Of a stretch of DNA of 64,000 nucleotides, positions 57,850 to 64,000 are shown in pieces. Position 1 is the stretch's first letter; every line of letters starts with the position of its first letter. A program made the translations under genes and the position numbers. This DNA is from Streptomyces cellostaticus. GTDB taxonomy: Bacteria > Actinomycetota > Actinomycetes > Streptomycetales > Streptomycetaceae. The stretch is taken from the NCBI RefSeq assembly GCF_001513965.1, contig NZ_KQ948019.1, forward strand, positions 355,293-419,292. The letters are read 5' to 3'. The notes beneath the pieces are model-generated. The model worked only from the letters and a program-made list of their open reading frames with translations, was not told where the DNA came from and made no database searches.

Positions 57850-59169
57850 TCACCCTCCATAGGTGGCCTCGGACTCGCCGAGCACGGTGGCGAAGTCCGA
57901 GGCCAGCCGCTTGGCCTCGGCCGGTTCCAGATCCGCGGCCGTGATCCGGACCCCCGGCGCGGAGGCCAGACGGAAGCGCGCACCGGCCGCGACCCACCAC
58001 CCGTACGAGCGCAGCCCGTTCACCGCCGCCGACTCGTCGCGCACGGGCACCCACAGGTTCATCCCGCTCGCGGCGTGCGACGCGATGCCCTGTGCGGCCA
58101 GTTCCCCGGCCAGGGCGGTACGGCGGAGTGCGTACGTCTCACGCGCGCGTGCGACCAACCCACGCGTGCCCTCGTCCGTCATCAGCCCGTGCACGGTTTC
58201 CTGCAGCAGGTGACTGACCCAGCCCGAGGTCAGCAGCAGCCGTCCGTCGTGCCGGGCGAGCGTGACCGGGTCACAGGCCGCGGCCGCCCACCGCAGATCG
58301 GTCCCCAGGAACTTGCTCACGGTCCGCACGTGCACCCAGCGGGCCAGTCCCGCACCGGTGACCGTGTGCAGGGGGGCGTCGGCCACCTCGGAGGCGTGAT
58401 CGTTCTCCACCACGAGCACATCGGACTCGCCCCGCAGCGAGTCGGCCAGCGCGTCCCGCCGCGCCGCGGAGAAACAGCCGCCGTACGGATTCTGCGCCCG
58501 CGGACTGAACACCACCGCCCGCACACCGGCCCGCAGCGCCATGCGCAGGGCGTCCGGACGCATCCCCTCGTCATCCACGGCGACCGGGACCATCCGCAGC
58601 CCCAACGCCGTCACCAGATCCAGCAGATGGTGATAGCCCGGATCCTCCATGGCCACCCCGTCGCCGGGCCGCAACTCCACCGACAGCACCCGGCCGATCA
58701 GGTCCAGCGCCCCGTGCGCGAACGTCACGTGCTCCACGGGGATGCCGTCCGCCCCGAGCCAGTCGCGTACGGCGTCCTCGAGCCGCGCGAGCCGGGGAGT
58801 GGAGCGATGGGCTCGGGTGCCGGGAGAGAGCCGTGAAGGCGGCACCAGAGCGGGCAACAGCGCCGGATCGGGATGCCCGCCGGCCAGGTCCCGCAGCCCT
58901 TCCGGCACCTTGGGCGGCCGCCGCGAAGCGACTGCCGGAGCCGGCGCGACCACCGTGCCGCCCCGCCCGCGCGTGACGACGATGCCCCGCCGCCGCAACT
59001 CCTTGTAGGCCGTCGCGACCGTGCCCGGACTCACCCCCAGCTCGTCCGCGAGCCGTCGTACCGGCGGCAGCGCGGCTCCTGGCGGCAGCGCTCCTTCGGT
59101 CACGCCGCGTTCGACGGAGCCGGCAATTCCCTTGGCCGTCGTACCACTGATCTCATATTGTGTTGCCAC
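57850..59169 (-). CDS. MocR/PtsJ-type PLP-dependent regulator
   Basis: This 439-residue protein is a GntR winged helix (VRRLADELGVSPGTVATAY) fused to an aminotransferase-like domain with SPRAQNPYGG and the lysine context VRTVSKFLGTDLRWA. It is expected to use PLP as effector. The GTG at 59169 is chosen because a -10 box and a palindrome lie just upstream and would otherwise be inside the gene; an ATG at 59193 is inside the palindrome. The mRNA is predicted to be leaderless. It is divergent from an MFS gene that it probably controls. Confidence 0.88.
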   Translation of the reverse strand: MATQYEISGTTAKGIAGSVERGVTEGALPPGAALPPVRRLADELGVSPGTVATAYKELRRRGIVVTRGRGGTVVAPAPAVASRRPPKVPEGLRDLAGGHPDPALLPALVPPSRLSPGTRAHRSTPRLARLEDAVRDWLGADGIPVEHVTFAHGALDLIGRVLSVELRPGDGVAMEDPGYHHLLDLVTALGLRMVPVAVDDEGMRPDALRMALRAGVRAVVFSPRAQNPYGGCFSAARRDALADSLRGESDVLVVENDHASEVADAPLHTVTGAGLARWVHVRTVSKFLGTDLRWAAAACDPVTLARHDGRLLLTSGWVSHLLQETVHGLMTDEGTRGLVARARETYALRRTALAGELAAQGIASHAASGMNLWVPVRDESAAVNGLRSYGWWVAAGARFRLASAPGVRITAADLEPAEAKRLASDFATVLGESEATYGG

Positions 59170-59176
59170 GTTGGAA

Positions 59177-59205
59177 ATTATGTACCAATACATAACTCAA
59201 CACAA
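59177..59205 (-). promoter_or_regulatory. promoter of the MocR gene
   Basis: On the minus strand TTGTGT (59205-59200), 17 bp, CATAAT (59182-59177) is a near-consensus housekeeping promoter. The predicted start is at or next to the GTG at 59169. Confidence 0.65.
59178..59195. promoter_or_regulatory. MocR operator TTATGTA-CCAA-TACATAA
   Basis: A perfect 7-bp inverted repeat with a 4-bp centre sits between -35 and -10 of the MocR promoter and 30 bp from the MFS start. It fits autoregulation and control of the divergent exporter. Confidence 0.65.
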
Positions 59206-59225
59206 GCTCCGCACAAGGGGGAACA

Positions 59226-60500
59226 GTGGACGCGAAACCACGCGCGGCAGGCCGGACGCCGCGCATACCCGGAGGCCACGACGGACGCCGGATGCTCCTC
59301 ATCACCTTCCTCGACCGCATCGGCAGCGGCCTGTGGGCATCCGTCTCCGTCCTCTACTTCACCTACGTGTCAGGCCTCTCCATCGCGCAGGTCGGCACGC
59401 TCGCCGCGGTCTCCGGCGCCATCGGCATCGCGGGCGCCCCTCTCGGCGGCCGTATCGCCGACCGGTTTCCCCTCACCCGCGTCCTGATCGCCCTCCAAGT
59501 CCTGCGCGCCCTCGCCTCCTTCGCCCTGCTCACCACCGACCACTACCCCCTGCTGCTCGCGTACTCCGCGGTCGGGAGTCTCGGCGACCGCGCCTCCAGC
59601 GTCCTCACCAAGCTCTACGCCACCCGCGTCGCCGGAGCCGACCGGGTCCGCTACCAGGCGGTCAACCGCACCGTCTCCAACGCCGGCTGGGCCCTGGGCG
59701 GCCTCGCCGCGGCGGCCGCACTCACCCTCGGCACCACCACGGCCTACTGCTGGCTCCTCGCCGGCGACGGCCTCTCCTTCGTCATGGTCGCGCTCCTCAC
59801 CCTGCCCTGCGCGGAGCCCCCGTCGATCACCCGCATCGCCGCCACCGCCGACGACGCACCCCGCAACGGCAGGCCGGCCAACCCCTGGCGCGACCGCACC
59901 TACCTCGCCTACGTCGCGACCGAGACCGTCCTCTTCCTCGACGACACCGTGTTCAAGATCGGCCTGCCTCTGTGGATCGCGCACAGCCAGGGCGTGCCCC
60001 ACGGCCTCGCACCCCTGCTGCTCGTCCTCAACAACCTGATGGTGGTGGCCCTCCAAGTGCCACTCGCCCGCTACGGCACCTCCACCGCGGCCGCCCGGAA
60101 CCTCCTCCTTCCGCTGTCCGTCGCCTTCGCCCTCGGCGGCATCACCATGGCCTTCTCCGCCACCGGCGGCACCCTGCGGGCCGTCTGCCTGCTCACCGCC
60201 TCGGCCGCCACCTTCACCCTGGCCGAGATGCTCCACGCCACCGTCTCCTGGGAACTCTCCGTGGCCCTCGCCCCGGACAACGCCCTCGGCGCCTACCTCG
60301 GCGTCCACGGCCTCGCCCAGTCCGCCCAGCGCAGCATCGGCCCGCTCGCCGTCACCGCAGCCATCGCCACCGGCCCCCTCGGCTGGACCCTCTTCGGCAC
60401 CACCATCGCCCTGACCTGCGCAATTCAGCATCGTCTGGTACGCGACCGCCTCCAGCGAAGCCCGTTGTCAGTGCCGCCGGTTACTGTGAGTGAGCATTGA
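59226..60500 (+). CDS. MFS transporter
   Basis: This 424-residue permease has about ten to twelve hydrophobic helices, with LGGRIADRFPLTRVLIA after helix 2 as the MFS signature. It belongs to a branch of small-molecule exporters; substrate unknown. The GTG at 59226 follows GGGGGAA. It is divergent from the MocR regulator over 56 bp, so its expression probably responds to a PLP- or amino-acid-related signal. The next gene begins 23 bp downstream. Confidence 0.88.
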   Translation: MDAKPRAAGRTPRIPGGHDGRRMLLITFLDRIGSGLWASVSVLYFTYVSGLSIAQVGTLAAVSGAIGIAGAPLGGRIADRFPLTRVLIALQVLRALASFALLTTDHYPLLLAYSAVGSLGDRASSVLTKLYATRVAGADRVRYQAVNRTVSNAGWALGGLAAAAALTLGTTTAYCWLLAGDGLSFVMVALLTLPCAEPPSITRIAATADDAPRNGRPANPWRDRTYLAYVATETVLFLDDTVFKIGLPLWIAHSQGVPHGLAPLLLVLNNLMVVALQVPLARYGTSTAAARNLLLPLSVAFALGGITMAFSATGGTLRAVCLLTASAATFTLAEMLHATVSWELSVALAPDNALGAYLGVHGLAQSAQRSIGPLAVTAAIATGPLGWTLFGTTIALTCAIQHRLVRDRLQRSPLSVPPVTVSEH

Positions 60501-60523
60501 TCGACTGTGCATGTGGGGGAAAC

Positions 60524-61417
60524 ATGGCGCACACCGACCACCAGACCATGCGACGCGTCCTGCGCCGCGAAATCGCCGGCACCATCGGCCTGCTCACCGA
60601 CGAGCACGACTTCCGCGCCATGCGGCGCTACCGCAGCTTCGCCTTCGACGACCACACCACCTACCTCCAGCAGGTGGAAGCCCTCCTCAAGAGCCGCGAG
60701 GCCCAGGGCAGCCACACCACACTGGCCCTCTTCGACCCCGAGGACTACGCCGCATTCTGCGCGGACACCGGCCTCGACCCGGAAGCCCCGGCCAGCCGCA
60801 CCCGGTTCACCGCAGAACTGGCCGCCATCGGCCCCACCATCCCCTACGACGGCCGCCCCCTCGCCGTGCTCCTGCCCACCCTCGTCGACGAGGCCGTACG
60901 GCAGGCCACCTGGGAGTACGCCACCACCCTTCTGACCCGCCTCGGCCCCTGCCCCACCTGCGGCGAGGACATCGGCCGCGCGGCCTTCGCCCGCGCCTCC
61001 GACCTCGTCGTCCGCATCCTCGACACCGCTCCACCCGGCGACCGGCACCTCGTCTGCAGCGTCTCCGGACCACCGGAAACCCTCGTCTCCGTCCTGCACG
61101 CCGACGACGGCACCGAAGGGGCCATCGAACTCGACGAGGCCGAAGCCCTCGAATTCACCAGCGTCCTGGCCCTCGGCCTCGCCACCAACAGCCCCGGCGG
61201 ACTCGTCATGCGCATCAGCGCCCCCGATGCGGCCGACCGCGTCCACGGCTGGCGGCTGCGCGGAGGCGGTCTGGAACCACTGACCGCCGCAGAAGTCTTC
61301 GACGCCTACTGCACCGACGTCGAATCCGGCGACCTCATCGCCCCCGAGTCAGGCGTCGACTACTGCGTACCGCCCGACCTCGGAGAGGACGGCACGGCAC
61401 CGGGACACCGCCACTGA
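60524..61417 (+). CDS. conserved hypothetical protein (297 aa)
   Basis: This soluble protein has a helical N-terminal half (MRRVLRREIAGTIGLLTDEH) and a Cys pair in GPCPTCGEDIG. The C-terminal alpha/beta part contains EALEFTSVLALGLATNSPGG. No known catalytic site is visible. The ATG at 60524 follows GGGGGAA with good spacing, while an upstream TTG frame is not supported. It follows the MFS gene by 23 bp and may share its transcript. A bidirectional terminator separates it from ptsI. I cannot assign a function. Confidence 0.7.
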   Translation: MAHTDHQTMRRVLRREIAGTIGLLTDEHDFRAMRRYRSFAFDDHTTYLQQVEALLKSREAQGSHTTLALFDPEDYAAFCADTGLDPEAPASRTRFTAELAAIGPTIPYDGRPLAVLLPTLVDEAVRQATWEYATTLLTRLGPCPTCGEDIGRAAFARASDLVVRILDTAPPGDRHLVCSVSGPPETLVSVLHADDGTEGAIELDEAEALEFTSVLALGLATNSPGGLVMRISAPDAADRVHGWRLRGGGLEPLTAAEVFDAYCTDVESGDLIAPESGVDYCVPPDLGEDGTAPGHRH

Positions 61418-61423
61418 ACGCGC

Positions 61424-61457
61424 CAGGGGCGCCCCACCCGAAGGCGGGGCGCCCCTG
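61424..61457. terminator. bidirectional terminator between the hypothetical gene and ptsI
   Basis: CAGGGGCGCCCC (61424-61435) and GGGGCGCCCCTG (61446-61457) form a perfect 12-bp stem with a 10-nt loop between convergent genes. Confidence 0.8.
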
Positions 61458-61484
61458 AACACCGGAAGCAAATCGCCGGCACGA

Positions 61485-63155
61485 CTACTCGCCGGACAGC
61501 ACCGCCCGAGCCGCACTGCGCGCCTCCTCGGCGCTGTCCGACGCACGCGCGGCAGCGGCTGCCCGCTCGCACTGCGCCAGCGTGTACTTCGCCAGCGTCG
61601 CCCGGACATAAGGAATCGACGCCGCACCCATGGACAGGGAGGTGACACCCAGACCCGTCAGCACACAGGCCAGCAGCGGGTCGGACGCGGCCTCACCGCA
61701 CACACCGCAGCTCTTGCCCTCGGCCTTGGCCGCCTCGGCGGACAGCGCGACCAGGTCGAGCAGCGCGGGCTGCCACGGGTCCTGAAGCCGCGACACCGCA
61801 CCCACCTGCCGGTCCGCGGCGAACGTGTACTGCGCGAGGTCGTTGGTCCCCAGCGACAGGAACTCGACCTCCTGCAGGATCGAACGGGCCCGCAGCGCGG
61901 CCGACGGGATCTCCACCATCGCACCGAACTTGGCCCGCAGCCCCGCCTCACGGCAGGCGTCCGCGAACGCCTTCGCATCCGCACGGTCCGCCACCATCGG
62001 CGCCATGACCTCGAGGTAGACCGGCAGCCCCTCCGCGGCCGTCGCCAGCGCGGTCAGCTGCGTACGCAGGATCTCGGGGTGGTTGAGCAGCGTCCGCAGA
62101 CCACGCACGCCGAGCGCAGGGTTCGGCTCGTCCGCCGGAGTCAGGAACTCCAGCGGCTTGTCCGCACCCGCGTCCAGGACCCGCACGACCACACGGCCCT
62201 CGGGGAACGCCTCCAGCACCTGCCGGTAGGCCTCCACCTGCTTCTGCTCGGACGGCGCGTTCTTGCTGTCGTCCAGGAACAGGAACTCGGTACGGAACAG
62301 ACCGACGCCCTCGGCCCCGGCCTCCACCGCGGCCGGCACGTCCGACGGACCGCCGACATTGGCCAGCAGCGGCACCTTGTGACCGTCGGCCGTCACACCC
62401 GGCCCGGTCGAGGCGGCCAGCGCGGCCTTGCGCTCGGCGGCAGCGACCCGCAGCTCCGCCTTCTTCTCGTCGCTCGGGTTCACGAAGATGTCACCGGTGC
62501 TGCCGTCGACGGCGATCATCGTACCCTCGGCCAGCTCACCGGCGCCCGGCAGCGCCACGACGGCCGGAACGCCCAGCGCCCGCGCCAGGATCGCGCTGTG
62601 ACTGGTCGGCCCGCCCTCCTCGGTCACGAACCCGAGCACCAGAGCCGGATCCAGCAGCGCCGTGTCGGCCGGAGCCAGGTCACGCGCCACCAGCACATAG
62701 GGCTCGTCACTGTCCGGGACACCCGGCATGGGCACCCCGAGCAGTCGGGCGACGATACGATTCCGCACGTCATCAAGGTCGGCCACGCGCCCGGCGAGGT
62801 ACTCCCCGGCGGCGGCCAGCAGCTCGCGGTACGCCGCGAACGCGTCGTACACCGCACGTTCCGCCGTGCTGCCGACGGCGATGCGCCGCTCGACGTCCGC
62901 CATCAGCTCGGGATCCTGGGCCATCATGGCCTGTGCCTCGAGCACGGCCTGGGCCTCGCCCCCCGCCAGATTGCCGCGCGCCATCAGATCGGCCGCCACG
63001 GCGTCCACAGCCTGGCGCGCCCGCCCCTGCTCGCGCTCCGCCTCCTCCGCCGGGATCTGCCTGGCCGGCGGCTCGAGCACCGCCGTTCCCATGTGCCGAA
63101 CCTCGCCGATCGCCACACCGTGGCTCACGCCGACGCCTCGCAGCGTTGTCTCCAT
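61485..63155 (-). CDS. ptsI: PTS enzyme I
   Basis: This 556-residue phosphoenolpyruvate-protein phosphotransferase passes phosphate from PEP to HPr. The swivelling phospho-His domain has EEGGPTSHSAILAR with the active H186. The C-terminal PEP-binding barrel has GLFRTEFLFL, GTNDLAQYTFAADRQ and SCGVCGEAASDP. It is the second gene of the crr-ptsI operon, 78 bp after crr. In Streptomyces the system serves N-acetylglucosamine and fructose uptake and feeds back on DasR. The ATG is at 63155. Confidence 0.97.
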   Translation of the reverse strand: METTLRGVGVSHGVAIGEVRHMGTAVLEPPARQIPAEEAEREQGRARQAVDAVAADLMARGNLAGGEAQAVLEAQAMMAQDPELMADVERRIAVGSTAERAVYDAFAAYRELLAAAGEYLAGRVADLDDVRNRIVARLLGVPMPGVPDSDEPYVLVARDLAPADTALLDPALVLGFVTEEGGPTSHSAILARALGVPAVVALPGAGELAEGTMIAVDGSTGDIFVNPSDEKKAELRVAAAERKAALAASTGPGVTADGHKVPLLANVGGPSDVPAAVEAGAEGVGLFRTEFLFLDDSKNAPSEQKQVEAYRQVLEAFPEGRVVVRVLDAGADKPLEFLTPADEPNPALGVRGLRTLLNHPEILRTQLTALATAAEGLPVYLEVMAPMVADRADAKAFADACREAGLRAKFGAMVEIPSAALRARSILQEVEFLSLGTNDLAQYTFAADRQVGAVSRLQDPWQPALLDLVALSAEAAKAEGKSCGVCGEAASDPLLACVLTGLGVTSLSMGAASIPYVRATLAKYTLAQCERAAAAARASDSAEEARSAARAVLSGE

Positions 63156-63233
63156 CTCACCCGTCTCCGATAGTGCGGCGGGGCCCGCCGCCGCGGTGGT
63201 TGTCCTGTACGCCGTCCTACGACGGCACTGCCA

Positions 63234-63683
63234 TCAGTTCCAGGAGAAGAGGCTGTCGCCGGCCTTCACGTCACCGCTGTCACGCAGGTCAGAGAGGGAC
63301 TCCGCGGTGGCCTCGAGTGCCACGACGGGGCACACCGGCGACTTGCCGGCGGCCTCGACGGCGACGGGGTTCCAGCGCACGATGGTCTGCCCGCGCGTCA
63401 CGGTGTCGCCCTTGTTGACGAGCAGCTCGAAGCCTTCGCCGTTGAGCTGAACCGTGTCGATGCCGAGGTGGGTGAGCACGCCGTGCCCGCTCTCGTCGAC
63501 CACGACGAAGGCGTGCGGGTGCAGGGAAACGATGACGCCGTCCACGGGCGATACGGCCTCGGAGGGCTCACGCACGGGGTCGATCGCAGTGCCCGGGCCG
63601 ACCATGGCCCCGGAGAAGACCGGATCCGGCACGGCGGCCAGTCCGATGGCACGTCCAGCGAGAGGGGACGTCACGGTGGTCAT
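63234..63683 (-). CDS. crr: PTS EIIA component, glucose/GlcNAc type
   Basis: This 149-residue EIIA-Glc-type protein carries the phosphorylated His in LTHLGIDTVQL (H72) and the partner His near FVV (H57 in HPHAFV). It relays phosphate from HPr to sugar-specific IIB domains such as NagF, and in Streptomyces Crr is needed for GlcNAc transport. GGGAGG precedes the ATG. It is the first gene of the operon and lies 114 bp downstream of a perfect dre core. Confidence 0.97.
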   Translation of the reverse strand: MTTVTSPLAGRAIGLAAVPDPVFSGAMVGPGTAIDPVREPSEAVSPVDGVIVSLHPHAFVVVDESGHGVLTHLGIDTVQLNGEGFELLVNKGDTVTRGQTIVRWNPVAVEAAGKSPVCPVVALEATAESLSDLRDSGDVKAGDSLFSWN

Positions 63684-63796
63684 GGGAAGCCTCCCAGGAG
63701 TGGAGCTGCATGCGGGCCGTCACTGCCTGTCCCGGACGGCACTGAGCAGCAGCGTATGTCATGTGAAGTGGCGGTTCCGGATAGAAGCTACCAGGT

Positions 63797-63812
63797 AGTG
63801 GTCTAGACCACC
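63797..63812. promoter_or_regulatory. DasR-responsive element (dre) upstream of crr-ptsI
   Basis: AGTGGTCTAGACCACC contains the complete palindromic core TGGTCTAGACCA (63799-63810), essentially the published dre consensus. DasR represses the PTS genes and is released by glucosamine-6-phosphate. The site lies about 114 bp before the crr start. Confidence 0.88.
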
Positions 63813-63963
63813 AGCTCGGTCGATTTGCACGCGCTTCAGCGCCCCGTGTACAGTCGTACTCCTGCTTGAGGCGGAGCAACGCGAAAGCGTGCATCGCTAA
63901 GCAGAAACCAAATTCGTCAGATCCTATCCCGGGATCATCTTCTGCATGCCTGCAGGGGAGTGG

Positions 63964-64000
63964 TCAGGGGGACGGAAAAACCCTGATAGAGTTTGGAACG
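63964..64000 (+). promoter_or_regulatory. possible rRNA-operon-type promoter at the window edge
   Basis: CTGATAGAGTTTGGAACG (63983-64000) contains a -10-like TAGAGT (63987-63992). From memory, GATAGAGTTnGGAAC-type sequences occur in the leaders of Streptomyces rRNA operons. The window stops before any rRNA, so this is only a hint. Confidence 0.3.

Noticed and set aside
59170..59193. ATG at 59193 as start of the second MocR gene
   Set aside because: It lies inside a perfect palindrome and the -35/-10 region; the GTG at 59169 fits the promoter and the family N-terminus better.

Overview
The window is high-GC actinobacterial DNA and almost certainly a Streptomyces chromosome. Evidence for this includes RbpA with a SigR-type promoter, the sporulation pair SmeA/SffA, a conservon (cvnABCD), a DasR-type dre site in front of crr-ptsI, GTG/TTG starts and ATGA gene overlaps. 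From memory, the gene order of the conserved blocks (chitinase, acyl-CoA dehydrogenase, ppm1, fxsA, rbpA, smeA-sffA, crr-ptsI) resembles the S. coelicolor SCO1390-SCO1430 interval. That synteny was not checked.

Left part (1-11.9 kb): the end of an unknown gene, a small membrane peptide and a TetR regulator. A secreted GH18 chitinase with chitin-type direct repeats faces an acyl-CoA dehydrogenase. A two-gene unit (unknown protein plus APH-like phosphotransferase) lies behind a CTGACG-N3-CGTCAG palindrome. Then come an AsnC/Lrp regulator, an amidohydrolase, polyprenol-phosphate-mannose synthase behind a long structured leader, FxsA and RbpA.

12-29.7 kb: a UMF1-type MFS transporter, a GDPD coupled to a YczE-type membrane protein divergent from a MocR regulator, sffA/smeA, an ankyrin protein, a 19-codon uORF ahead of a HEAT-repeat protein, and two glycosyltransferases coupled to an SGNH hydrolase. 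Next is a 5-oxoproline/D-glutamate operon (MFS, DUF1445, PxpA, PxpB, PxpC) divergent from a GntR regulator that has a perfect palindromic operator.

29.8-37.1 kb: the most notable system. Three consecutive genes look like a kleisin-like subunit (MukF/JetA-like), a winged-helix subunit (MukE/JetB-like) and a 1570-residue SMC/MukB-like ATPase. No JetD/MksG nuclease gene lies next to them. Inverted copies of a Streptomyces intergenic repeat flank the first gene.

37.4-46.4 kb: a membrane protein, then a conservon in which a 1212-residue ATP-dependent oxoprolinase/hydantoinase gene sits between cvnC and cvnD. It overlaps cvnD by 20 bp.

46.4-64 kb: glpF-glpK, a degenerate EAL-CBS-GGDEF protein, a thiolase/OB-fold pair behind a second CTGACG-N3-CGTCAG palindrome, a Nudix hydrolase, a GH31 glucosidase, acetoacetyl-CoA synthetase, a leaderless MocR regulator divergent from an MFS exporter, a conserved unknown protein, and the crr-ptsI PTS operon. 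The window closes in what may be the promoter region of an rRNA operon. The chitinase at one end and the PTS genes at the other fit a common chitin/N-acetylglucosamine theme. The two CTGACG sites suggest a second, lipid-related regulon inside the window.
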